Source of the DNA: DASWHR01 sp036398095
GTDB lineage: Bacteria > Actinomycetota > AC-67
Length of the DNA stretch: 11,591 bases
Reading direction: 5' to 3'
Assembly: GCA_036398095.1 (NCBI GenBank)
Contig: DASWHR010000097.1
Location: 1-11,591, forward strand
In this document: one piece after another, positions 4,988 to 11,591 of the stretch
Layout of the letters: the number at the start of each line of letters is the position of its first letter
Numbering within the stretch: the stretch's first letter is position 1
The notes under the pieces: generated by a model
Seen by the model: only the letters and a program-made list of their open reading frames with translations
Databases searched by the model: none
Told to the model about the DNA's origin: nothing
Position numbers and translations under genes: made by a program

Positions 4988-6421
4988 ATGGAGCCCTCAC
5001 CATCACGCACGCTCGCCGCCCTCGCGCTGGGCGTCGCCTTCGACCTCACGACCGACCAGCCCGCGCCGGGCGCGTCGATTCCGCTTCTGGTCCTTCTGTC
5101 GGCCGTCCTGGTTCGCGCAACGTCACCTCGATCGCGCGAACGCGATCTGCTGCTGACGCTGGCCGTCTTGGTATCGGCCGTCGCGGTCATTCGCGCGGAG
5201 GCGGCGGTCGTGACGCCCGCCATGCTGGCGGTCGCCGGCTTGTTCGTCGTCGCGGCAACCGGACCCGGTGCGGATCGGATCACGATCCGCAGCGCGCTCG
5301 GGCGTAGCCTCGGCATGGCGCGAGCGCTGTTTCGCTCCCCCGGCTTCGTGGCGGCGCCGGCATCGCGGCTTCTTCGCGACGCGGCCGCCGAGCGGATGCG
5401 TGCCGTCCTTCGCATCACCGCGATCGCCGCGCCGGTCATCGTCGTCTTCGCCGTGCTGTTCGCCTCGGCCGACCGCGTCTTCGCCGACGCATTGATGCCG
5501 GACGTGTCGCTGCGCTTCGGAAGCGTCTTCGGCCATGGGACGATGATGCTGGTGGGAACCTGGATCGCGGGCGCGTGGTGGCCGTCGGAGTCGCTCGCCA
5601 TCGAGGCGACGCCGCCTCAGCCCGCCGCGCGCGAGCCGCGGCTTGCCCCGGCCGAATGGACGGTGGCGCTCGGCGGCCTGGCGCTGCTGTTCACCGTGTT
5701 CGTGATCGTGCAGTTCGCGTTCCTGTTCGGCGGCCGCGGCCGGGTCGAGGTCACGCCCGGGCTGACCTACGCCGAATACGCGCGTTCGGGCTTCTTTCAG
5801 TTGCTCGCCGCCGGCGGGCTCACCGCGGGGGTCATCCTGGCCGCCTGGGATCTGGGTCGCCGCGACACCGACCGGGATCGCCGGCGCTTTCTGTGGCTCT
5901 GCGCGTCGCTGACCGGACTCTGCCTGGTCGTGCTGGCCTCTGCGGCGACGCGGCTGGCGCTGTATCAAGCTTCGTTCGGATTCACGACGACGCGGCTGGC
6001 CGCATGGTTCGCGATCGGCGCGACCGGGGCGGCACTGTGCGGGCTCGTCGTGGCGATCGCGGCCCGGCAGCGGCGACGGATCCTGGCCGGAGGGATCGGC
6101 ATCGGACTGGCCGCGGTCCTCGCCGCAGCGCTGCTCAGCCCGAGCGCCTTCGTCGCGCGCCGCAACATCGAACGCTTCGAAGGCACGGGAAAGATCGACG
6201 TCGCGTATCTCACCACGCTCGGCCCCGAAGCCGCGCCGGCGCTCACCGCGCTCGTCCCGGGGCTCCGCGACGAAGACCGCACACTGCTTCGCGCATCCTT
6301 GTGCTCGCAATGGAGTGCTCCGCCGCGCGGCCGGCGCTGGACGAACCTCGCTCGCCTGCGAGCCCGCGACGCAGTCGCGACGCTCGATTGCGATGGCCCT
6401 AGGGCTTCAGGATCACCTTGA
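4988..6421 (+). CDS. DUF4173/DUF4153-type polytopic membrane protein
   Basis: A 477-residue integral membrane protein with about ten hydrophobic segments, among them near 31-43, 56-70, 78-92, 142-160, 225-248, 270-287, 302-322, 338-358 and 366-384. Family marks are TPGLTYAEYARSGFFQLL (256-273), the central signature of DUF4173. The segment SPSAFVARRNIERFEGTGKID (384-404) comes next, then YLTTLGPEAAPAL, the usual soluble tail after the last helix. No molecular function is known for the family. ATG 4988 is chosen because it starts just before the first family-like segment; an earlier in-frame ATG would add an Arg-rich, unlikely leader. It is transcribed divergently from the two-component system and shares its upstream region, so control by that system is plausible. 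Its 3' end overlaps the convergent alcohol dehydrogenase gene by 23 bp. Confidence 0.88.
   Translation: MEPSPSRTLAALALGVAFDLTTDQPAPGASIPLLVLLSAVLVRATSPRSRERDLLLTLAVLVSAVAVIRAEAAVVTPAMLAVAGLFVVAATGPGADRITIRSALGRSLGMARALFRSPGFVAAPASRLLRDAAAERMRAVLRITAIAAPVIVVFAVLFASADRVFADALMPDVSLRFGSVFGHGTMMLVGTWIAGAWWPSESLAIEATPPQPAAREPRLAPAEWTVALGGLALLFTVFVIVQFAFLFGGRGRVEVTPGLTYAEYARSGFFQLLAAGGLTAGVILAAWDLGRRDTDRDRRRFLWLCASLTGLCLVVLASAATRLALYQASFGFTTTRLAAWFAIGATGAALCGLVVAIAARQRRRILAGGIGIGLAAVLAAALLSPSAFVARRNIERFEGTGKIDVAYLTTLGPEAAPALTALVPGLRDEDRTLLRASLCSQWSAPPRGRRWTNLARLRARDAVATLDCDGPRASGSP
6396..6405. other. 10-bp palindrome over the alcohol dehydrogenase stop
   Basis: GCCCTAGGGC is a perfect 10-bp palindrome covering the dehydrogenase stop codon within the convergent overlap. 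It has no T tract, so a terminator role is only a possibility. Confidence 0.25.
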
Positions 6422-7442
6422 GGGCTTCGCGGGACTCGAACAGTTCGTAGCCACGAAGGCCTTCGTCGAGCGGGAGGGTGTGCGTGATGATCACGGTGGG
6501 ATCGATCACGCCTTGTTGGACGAGTTCGAGCGCGCGGCTCCAGTGGCCTTGCACGTTCGCGCTGCCGCCCATCTCGATGCGGATCGCGCGGCGGAAGATC
6601 TCGCCGAGCGGAAAGTCGAACGACAGGTCGCTGTAGACGCCGATCACCGCGACGGTGCCGCCGGCCCGCACCGCGTTCAACGCGGTGGTGAACGCCGGCG
6701 GCGCGCCGACGCATTCGATCACCACATCGACGCCACGCTCCTCGGTCGCGCGCTGCAACGCCACCACCGGGTTCACTTTCGTCATGTCCACCGGAATCGC
6801 GCCGAGCGACTCCGCCACCTTGAGCCGGTCCTCGGCCTGATCCACCACGAACACCCGCGACGGGTTAAACGTCAGCGCGTGCATCAACGTGAACAACCCG
6901 ACGGGCCCGGCGCCGGTGATCGCGACCGTGTCACCCTCTTGAATCTGCGCGCGCGCCGTGATGTAGGCAGCGGTGGACAAAATGTCGCCGGCGAAGATGG
7001 CCTGCTCGTCGGTCATCCCGGGGTCGATTGCGTGCAAGTTCAGGTCGGCCCGCGGGATGCGAACGTATTCGGACTGCGAGCCGTCCAGATCCCCGACGAA
7101 CAAGCCGTAGCCGAGCACCCACATGTCGTCGCACAGGTTGTAGTCGCCGCGCCGGCAGCCCCAGCATTCGCCGCACGAGATCATGAACGAACCCACGACG
7201 CGGTCTCCGGTCTTGAAGCGTTTCACGCCGGCTCCGACGGATTCGACGATGCCGACGAACTCGTGGCCGATCACGCTGCCCGGCCGCAGGCCGGGGATCT
7301 TGCCGTGAAGCAGATGCAAGTCGGATCCGCAGATCGCCGCGGTGGTGATCTTGATCACCGCATCGCCGGGCTCCTGCACGGTCGGATCAGGATAGTCGCC
7401 GAAGGAAATCGAACCGACGTCGTCGAACAGGATCGCTCGCAT
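6399..7442 (-). CDS. Zinc-dependent alcohol dehydrogenase (MDR family)
   Basis: A 347-residue cytoplasmic oxidoreductase predicted to oxidise an alcohol or polyol to the carbonyl with NAD. Catalytic zinc ligands appear as Cys38 (AAICGSDLH), His60-Glu61 (GHE) and a likely Asp153 (AGDILSTAAY). The structural zinc lobe is complete: Cys90, Cys93, Cys96 and Cys104 in SCGECWGCRRGDYNLC. The Rossmann fold has GAGPVG (177-182) and Asp201 at the end of the next strand (VFVVDQAEDR), which favours NAD over NADP. The closest general type is the threonine/sorbitol/formaldehyde-dehydrogenase-like branch; the exact substrate is not readable. ATG 7442 fits the family start. It follows the LVIVD-protein gene on the same strand after 62 bp containing an inverted repeat. 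The 3' end overlaps the DUF4173 gene. Confidence 0.94.
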   Translation of the reverse strand: MRAILFDDVGSISFGDYPDPTVQEPGDAVIKITTAAICGSDLHLLHGKIPGLRPGSVIGHEFVGIVESVGAGVKRFKTGDRVVGSFMISCGECWGCRRGDYNLCDDMWVLGYGLFVGDLDGSQSEYVRIPRADLNLHAIDPGMTDEQAIFAGDILSTAAYITARAQIQEGDTVAITGAGPVGLFTLMHALTFNPSRVFVVDQAEDRLKVAESLGAIPVDMTKVNPVVALQRATEERGVDVVIECVGAPPAFTTALNAVRAGGTVAVIGVYSDLSFDFPLGEIFRRAIRIEMGGSANVQGHWSRALELVQQGVIDPTVIITHTLPLDEGLRGYELFESREALKVILKP

Positions 7443-7454
7443 ACCCGCCCCCGC

Positions 7455-7476
7455 TTGTGATCGGATGATCGCACAA
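7455..7476. promoter_or_regulatory. TTGTG-N12-CACAA inverted repeat upstream of alcohol dehydrogenase
   Basis: TTGTG (7455-7459) and CACAA (7472-7476) form a 5-bp inverted repeat with a 22-bp span, ending 12 bp before the dehydrogenase ATG. The spacing suits a dimeric repressor or CRP-like regulator. The arms are short, so chance is possible. Confidence 0.3.
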
Positions 7477-7478
7477 TA

Positions 7479-7490
7479 GCCCGCGCGGGC
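7479..7490. terminator. GC-rich palindrome between LVIVD and dehydrogenase genes
   Basis: GCCCGCGCGGGC is a fully self-complementary 12-mer lying 14 bp after the LVIVD gene stop. It can form a GC hairpin or cruciform. It has no U tract, so it is a weak terminator candidate. Confidence 0.25.
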
Positions 7491-7504
7491 CGCGAAGCGA
7501 AAGG

Positions 7505-8833
7505 TCAGGCGGTCGGAACCGGGCAGGCCCAGCCGAACGTGGGATGCGGCTCGAAGTCAACCGTGGTGCGTGCCCCGATCCATTGCGCCAGGATGGGGGC
7601 GACGACGGTCCCGGCGCCGGCTCCGCCGTTCGCGATGCGCAGCACGATCAGCCCCGACGACAAGCTCATTCCGTAGACAAGATCGCTACGGCCGGGAACG
7701 TAGAGCGCCATCGACACTCCCGCGCCCGCGACCTCCCACGGCGGGATGTAGTAGCCGACTTGGCGGATCGCGCCGGGCTTGGACACGTCGAGGAACCGGA
7801 TGCCCTGGTGATACCAGCCGACGGCCGCGACGCCGTGCGCGTTCAGGTCGAACCAGTGCGCCGAACATGCCACCGACACCGGCGTTCCGCCGTCGAGGAA
7901 GGTGCCCATCTCGGTCGTCCACTGGTCGAGCGGCTTCAGCGTTCCCGTCGCCGTCGTCGGGATCTCCCAGGTCTGGAGCGATCCTTCGTCGCCGGCCTTG
8001 CATTGCGGCTGGATCCAGTCCTCTTCGGTCACCACCAACGTGCGTGCGTCGAGTCGCATTCCGTTGTGCATCACGAGCTGATCCAGACGATCGTTGTCGG
8101 CCTTGCTGATCGAATACTTCTCGACCGGCGCGAGCGGATTGGAGGCATCCACCTTCGAGATCCCTTGCGAGCCGAATACCCACACGTCCCCGAACGAATC
8201 GGTGGTGACGTCGTGGACGATCTTGCTTCCCACCGTCGCATTGCCGGGATTCGCTTGCGGCGTCACCCAACCCGCCGCGCGCGGCGCAGCCGGATTCTGA
8301 AGATCCACCACCAGCATCCGGCCCTTGTCGGCGCCGGTGATCCACGCGTAGCGGGCGCAATCGTTGAGGCAGTTGGCGATATGGCCGACGCGGTCGAATG
8401 ACGAGCCGTCCGGATTGGCAATGCTGTTGTAGGGCAGCACGCCGATGAGCCTGGGGAGTGCGGGATTGACCACGTCGACGACGAACAGGCCGCCGCCGAA
8501 ACCGAGCCCGCCCCAGTCGCTCGACAGCAACACCAGCTTCCGCGTGTTCGACACCGAGACGTCCTCGTTCGAAAAGGACGGCAGCGGCAACGTCGCGACG
8601 GGGACCGGCTGAAGCGGGTTTGCCGTGTCGTAGACCCGGAGCCCGTCGGTCGCGGTCGTATACAGATACCGGCCGATGAACCGGCCGCCCATGGCTTGGA
8701 TGTCGGGGAACTGAGCGATCAGTTCGACGTTCGAGGAACCGCCGGGAACGGGGACGGCCGAACCGGATCCGGGGACGGCAAAGCCGGCCAGCAAAGCGAC
8801 GGCGACGATGATGCGAAAAGCCGGGATCCTCAT
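7505..8833 (-). CDS. Secreted LVIVD-repeat beta-propeller protein
   Basis: A 442-residue predicted exported protein. The start ATG 8833 gives a clear signal peptide: Arg residues near the start, hydrophobic core IIVAVALLAGFAV (8-20), and a small-residue cleavage region around SGSA (23-26). The body shows repeated propeller strands of the LVIVD type, (G)LxVxDxxNPxxPxxxG. They appear at 64-77 (GLRVYDTANPLQPV), 115-131 (GLFVVDVVNPALPRLIG), 172-188 (RMLVVDLQNPAAPRAAG), 224-237 (GISKVDASNPLAPV) and 344-360 (GIRFLDVSKPGAIRQVG). Cysteine pairs such as Cys155/Cys159 fit an extracytoplasmic protein. No catalytic motif is visible; members are usually binding or surface proteins of unknown role. It is divergent from the DUF6941 gene (80 bp apart) and is followed by the dehydrogenase gene on the same strand. 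Confidence 0.85.
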   Translation of the reverse strand: MRIPAFRIIVAVALLAGFAVPGSGSAVPVPGGSSNVELIAQFPDIQAMGGRFIGRYLYTTATDGLRVYDTANPLQPVPVATLPLPSFSNEDVSVSNTRKLVLLSSDWGGLGFGGGLFVVDVVNPALPRLIGVLPYNSIANPDGSSFDRVGHIANCLNDCARYAWITGADKGRMLVVDLQNPAAPRAAGWVTPQANPGNATVGSKIVHDVTTDSFGDVWVFGSQGISKVDASNPLAPVEKYSISKADNDRLDQLVMHNGMRLDARTLVVTEEDWIQPQCKAGDEGSLQTWEIPTTATGTLKPLDQWTTEMGTFLDGGTPVSVACSAHWFDLNAHGVAAVGWYHQGIRFLDVSKPGAIRQVGYYIPPWEVAGAGVSMALYVPGRSDLVYGMSLSSGLIVLRIANGGAGAGTVVAPILAQWIGARTTVDFEPHPTFGWACPVPTA

Positions 8834-8913
8834 CCGAGGATAGGTTCGACTCGGCGGCGCCGGATCCCTGCCGGGGTTCGCGTTCGCCCGGCTGCTCCCG
8901 TAGCATTCGCGCC

Positions 8914-9324
8914 ATGCCATCACTGGATTTTGCGTTCCTGGCCGACGCGGCCGAAGCCGATCCCGGCCGCAAGTTCTACGTCCTCGGCGGCGGGATCGAC
9001 CAGATCGGCGGCCAGTCGTTTCCGCTCGTTCACCCTCATATGGCCCTGGTCATGCGCTGGCTGATCCACCCGACCGAGATGAACCTGCGGCATCATCTTC
9101 AGGTTCGGCTCGTGGACGCCGACGGCGCCGAGCTGGCCAAGATCGAAGGGGACATCGAAGCGTCGGGCGCCGCCCCGATGGGCCGCGAAGCCGGCGTCAA
9201 CATGGTCATCAACCTCACGAACACGCGCTTCGAAAAGCCCGGCGACTACGCGTTCGACGTGCTGATGAACAACCAGCACTTCAAGTCGATGTCCCTTCGC
9301 GTCGCCACCGTTCCCGTCGCGTAG
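8914..9324 (+). CDS. DUF6941-family small protein
   Basis: A 136-residue soluble protein of a family I recognise only by its pattern (DUF6941-like). MPSLDFAFLADAAEADPGRK comes at the start and FYVLGGGIDQI next. A short strand-rich body then carries RHHLQVRLVDADG (59-71), and the end reads KPGDYAFDVLMNNQHFKSMSLRV (108-130). The alternation of short strands suggests a beta-sandwich. No signal peptide, membrane helix or catalytic motif is visible. The function is unknown. ATG 8914 fits the family start although no clear ribosome site precedes it. It is transcribed away from the LVIVD gene and converges on ispH, with 18 bp between the stop codons. Confidence 0.8.
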   Translation: MPSLDFAFLADAAEADPGRKFYVLGGGIDQIGGQSFPLVHPHMALVMRWLIHPTEMNLRHHLQVRLVDADGAELAKIEGDIEASGAAPMGREAGVNMVINLTNTRFEKPGDYAFDVLMNNQHFKSMSLRVATVPVA

Positions 9325-9342
9325 GGGGGACGAATGGACCGC

Positions 9343-10266
9343 CTATGTGCGGTCGAGTTCCTTCGGCAGGCCGAAGTGGACGTCTTCATCGACGACGCGG
9401 ACCTCTTCGACATCGGCGGGGCCCCGCGCGCGGAACCAGTCCACGACGCGATCCACGAGCCATTCGGGCGCGCTCGCGCCCGACGTGATCCCGACCGTCG
9501 CCGCGCCCTCGACCCACGCCGGGTCGATCTCGGTCTCATCGTCGATCAGATATGCGTCGGCGCCGGCTGCGCGGGCGACTTCGGCGAGCCGCTTGGAGTT
9601 CGACGAGTTCTGCGATCCGATCACCAGCACGACATCGGCGCGTCCGGCGATGTCCTTCACCGCGGTTTGCCGGTTCTGGGTGGCGTAGCAGATATCGTCG
9701 CGCGGCGGCCCTTGGATCGCCGGGAAGCGCTCGCGCAACGCGGCGATGACGTCGTTGGTTTCATCCACCGAGAGCGTCGTCTGCGACAGGTAGGCGACCT
9801 TGCCGCCCGACAACGCCAGCCCGGCTACGTCGGCGGGCTTTTCGATGAGCGTGATCGAACTCGGCGCCTCGCCCATCGTTCCGATCACCTCTTCGTGGCC
9901 CTCATGACCGATCAGGACGATGTCGAAGCCGTCGGAGGCGAACTTGCGCGCCTCGAAGTGGACCTTGGTTACCAGCGGACACGTCGCGTCGATCGTCTGC
10001 AGGTTGCGCTTGGCGGCTTGCTCGTAGACCTCGGGTGCGACACCGTGCGCCGACAGGATCGCCGTCGCGCCCTCGGGGACCTCGTCGAGCTCTTCGACGA
10101 AGACCGCTCCCTTGGACTCCAGATCGGCGACGACGTGGGCGTTGTGGACGATTTGCTTGCGAACGTAGACCGGCGCACCGAAGCGAGCAAGCGCGCGTTC
10201 GACGGTCTCGACGGCGCGGTCGACGCCGGCACAGTAGCCGCGCGGAGCGGCCAGCAGAACCTTCAT
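9343..10266 (-). CDS. ispH: 4-hydroxy-3-methylbut-2-enyl diphosphate reductase
   Basis: IspH performs the last step of the MEP isoprenoid pathway, reducing HMBPP to IPP and DMAPP with a [4Fe-4S] cluster in the cytoplasm. The protein is 307 residues, normal for the family. Cluster cysteines are Cys12 (GYCAGVDRA), Cys96 (DATCPLV) and Cys193 (ICYATQNRQ). Diphosphate- and substrate-binding motifs are present: HNAHVV (His41), SAHGV (His74), GHEGHEEVIGTMGEA (His121, with the Glu-rich loop), GSQNSSNSKRL and TSGASAPEWL. ATG 10266 gives the family N-terminus MKVLLAAPRGYCAGV; upstream frame extension is ignored because it runs into the hydrolase gene. It lies 26 bp after the hydrolase gene and so probably shares its transcript, with a small hairpin in the gap. 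All key residues are intact. Confidence 0.98.
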   Translation of the reverse strand: MKVLLAAPRGYCAGVDRAVETVERALARFGAPVYVRKQIVHNAHVVADLESKGAVFVEELDEVPEGATAILSAHGVAPEVYEQAAKRNLQTIDATCPLVTKVHFEARKFASDGFDIVLIGHEGHEEVIGTMGEAPSSITLIEKPADVAGLALSGGKVAYLSQTTLSVDETNDVIAALRERFPAIQGPPRDDICYATQNRQTAVKDIAGRADVVLVIGSQNSSNSKRLAEVARAAGADAYLIDDETEIDPAWVEGAATVGITSGASAPEWLVDRVVDWFRARGPADVEEVRVVDEDVHFGLPKELDRT

Positions 10267-10277
10267 GCACCCATCAT

Positions 10278-10290
10278 GCCCGAAGCGGGC
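10278..10290 (-). other. Short hairpin in hydrolase-ispH gap
   Basis: GCCCG-CTT-CGGGC (minus strand) forms a 5-bp stem with a 3-base loop in the 26-bp spacer just before the ispH start. It has no U tract. It could modulate ispH translation or be incidental. Confidence 0.25.
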
Positions 10291-10292
10291 CT

Positions 10293-11276
10293 CTAGCGCT
10301 GCTTGACGCCCGAGGGCTCTTTGACGGCTCGCACGCGCTTGCCCGTCCAGACGTGCCGTTTCAGGAAGTCCGTGACGGCGTCGTTGACGATCTGCGGCTC
10401 TTCGATGATCGCCGCGTGCGAGCCACCTTCGATCACGACCTGCTCGGCGACGGGGATCCTGGAGGCCATGATCCGGCCGATCCACGGCGGAGTGAAGTTG
10501 TCGCGATCCCCCGTGATCACCAAGGCCGGAACCTGGATGTGCCGCAACAGATCCTCGGCCGAATGGCGATGCATCGCCTCAGCCATCTTCATCATCACGA
10601 TCGGATCCAGCTCGGCCATGTGCTCGTAGTAGGCGGCCATGTCATCTGCTTTGCACTTCGAGCCGATCGCCCCGGTCGCGCGCGCGACGGCGTGCGGCAG
10701 CCCGGTCTTGAACAGAGCGCGCCACACACCGTGGGCCGGCCGCGGAAACGCGTTGATGCCCACGCGCGCGACCGCGAAGATCTTCGGGAACATGGCGAGG
10801 TTGTAGAAGGTTCGGACCGGTGAAGAGAACGGACCCGAGATCGACACCAGCGCGACGACGCGTTCGGGCATCAGCCGGTAGGACTCCAGGCACACCTGCG
10901 CGCCCATCGAGTGGCCGACGAGCGCGATCTTGTCGATCCCTTCGTGATCGAGGATCGCCTTGAGATCTTTCGCGTAGTTGCGGACGGCGAAGTCCTCGAC
11001 GCTGACACCGCGAGCCCAAAAGCCCGGCTCGCGCGGCATGCCCGACACGCCGGCGCCGCGATAGTTCCAGATGAGCACGCGCGCGCGCTTCGCGAGCTCG
11101 GGCGCAAGATAGGTCCAGAAGTTGTCGGGACACACATAGCCGGCGCACAAGGCGATCACCGGTCCGTCGCCCGAGCCGAGCATCGTGTAGGCGATGTGCG
11201 TCCCGTCGAAGGACACGATGCAGCGATCCTTCGGGAACAGGGTTCCGCGGTCCCCTCGGATCCGCAGATATCCCAT
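10293..11276 (-). CDS. Alpha/beta hydrolase
   Basis: A 327-residue predicted cytoplasmic alpha/beta-fold hydrolase acting on an ester, thioester or similar bond. The nucleophile elbow is GHSMG with Ser123. The acid is Asp257 or Asp259 in ITGDRDNF, and the base is His287 in EGGSHAAIIEEP. The oxyanion region GYVCPDNFW (46-54) and the NYRGAGVSG strand (71-79) match the fold. A cap region of about 100 residues (150-245) determines the substrate, which I cannot read. An N-terminal stretch of about 20 residues precedes the first strand. ATG 11276 is four bases after the stop of the acyl-CoA dehydrogenase gene, so the two are likely one operon, which hints at a lipid or acyl-chain substrate. That link is inferred. 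Confidence 0.93.
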   Translation of the reverse strand: MGYLRIRGDRGTLFPKDRCIVSFDGTHIAYTMLGSGDGPVIALCAGYVCPDNFWTYLAPELAKRARVLIWNYRGAGVSGMPREPGFWARGVSVEDFAVRNYAKDLKAILDHEGIDKIALVGHSMGAQVCLESYRLMPERVVALVSISGPFSSPVRTFYNLAMFPKIFAVARVGINAFPRPAHGVWRALFKTGLPHAVARATGAIGSKCKADDMAAYYEHMAELDPIVMMKMAEAMHRHSAEDLLRHIQVPALVITGDRDNFTPPWIGRIMASRIPVAEQVVIEGGSHAAIIEEPQIVNDAVTDFLKRHVWTGKRVRAVKEPSGVKQR

Positions 11277-11280
11277 GCCG

Positions 11281-11591
11281 CTACATCGATCCCAGCGCGC
11301 GCGAGATCACGAGCCGCTGGATTTCGCTGGTCCCCTCGAACAGGCAGTAGATCTTCGAGTCGCGGAACCATTTCTCGACCGGGAAGTCCTTGATGTAGCC
11401 GTAGCCGCCGAGACATTGGATCGCCTCTTCGGTGACCTTGACGGCAACCTCGCCGGCTTTGAGCTTCGACATCGAGCCTTCCGCCTTCGAGAACGGCTGC
11501 GCGTTGCGCGCCATCCACGCCGCGCGCCACACCAGCAGCCGCGCCGCGTCGGTCTCCATCGCCATGTCGGCCAGCTTGAACGCGACACCCT
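11281..11591 (-). CDS. Acyl-CoA dehydrogenase, C-terminal part (5' end outside window)
   Basis: The C-terminal roughly 102 residues of a flavin-dependent acyl-CoA dehydrogenase, which introduces a C2-C3 double bond in acyl-CoA during beta-oxidation or related degradation. The frame is open to the window edge and starts GVAFKLADMAMETDAAR. The late helical domain AVKVTEEAIQCLGGYGYIKDFPVEKW is canonical. So is YCLFEGTSEIQRLVISRALG, whose Glu in FEGT is the position of the catalytic base in short/medium-chain enzymes. The stop is at 11281-11283, four bases before the hydrolase ATG. Chain-length or branched-chain preference cannot be told from this part. Confidence 0.95.
   Translation of the reverse strand, partial: GVAFKLADMAMETDAARLLVWRAAWMARNAQPFSKAEGSMSKLKAGEVAVKVTEEAIQCLGGYGYIKDFPVEKWFRDSKIYCLFEGTSEIQRLVISRALGSM

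Noticed and set aside
4158..5156. 332-codon plus-strand frame opposite the response regulator
   Set aside because: Antisense to an intact OmpR-family regulator; no family-like motifs.
5123..6310. 395-codon minus-strand frame opposite the DUF4173 gene
   Set aside because: Composition is Arg/Asp/Gly-rich shadow sequence; the plus strand has the membrane protein with family motifs.
6315..7460. 381-codon plus-strand frame opposite the alcohol dehydrogenase
   Set aside because: Antisense shadow of an intact zinc dehydrogenase with all metal ligands.
1..11591. CRISPR array, insertion sequence or integrase gene
   Set aside because: No regularly spaced repeats, no transposase or recombinase motifs and no terminal inverted repeats were seen; the only long repeat is the 27-bp pair.

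Overview
The window is a GC-rich bacterial chromosome segment with densely packed genes on both strands. The gene content (OmpR-type two-component system, IspH of the MEP pathway, acyl-CoA dehydrogenase, DUF4173 and DUF6941 families, a tRNA without encoded CCA) fits a free-living, soil- or sediment-type organism, perhaps a deep-branching actinobacterium. That placement is an inference with low to moderate confidence. No phage or CRISPR genes and no intact transposase or integrase are visible.

Left part (1-2044): the 3' part of cysS (cysteinyl-tRNA synthetase) is followed by about 1.37 kb with no intact long gene. This stretch holds a zinc-ribbon/membrane protein gene broken by one missing base in a G run, a possible 36-aa membrane ORF, the frameshifted C-terminal end of a type I restriction gene (hsdR), and a tRNA with anticodon GCG plus a hairpin downstream. 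A perfect 27-bp direct repeat lies at 93-119, where it encodes the KMSKS-type loop of cysS, and again at 2007-2033. It brackets the whole decayed stretch. This is the most unusual structure in the window and looks like the scar of an integration or rearrangement event.

Middle part (2045-4823, minus strand): a tight four-gene operon in the order response regulator, sensor histidine kinase, YjbQ-family protein, GNAT acetyltransferase. The first two junctions are 4-bp stop/start overlaps, and the yjbQ Shine-Dalgarno lies inside the kinase's last codons. Divergent from it is a DUF4173 polytopic membrane protein (4988-6421). The 164-bp gap between them carries repeated GTTGCGG-like motifs that could be the regulator's operator.

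Right part (6399-11591): the DUF4173 gene overlaps tail-to-tail with a zinc alcohol dehydrogenase on the minus strand. Upstream of that gene lies a secreted LVIVD-type beta-propeller protein, which is divergent from a small DUF6941 protein. The last block, on the minus strand, is an apparent operon of acyl-CoA dehydrogenase (cut by the window edge), alpha/beta hydrolase and ispH. Apart from the two window-edge partial genes, the genes from 2045 to 11591 read as intact frames, which contrasts with the damaged left region.
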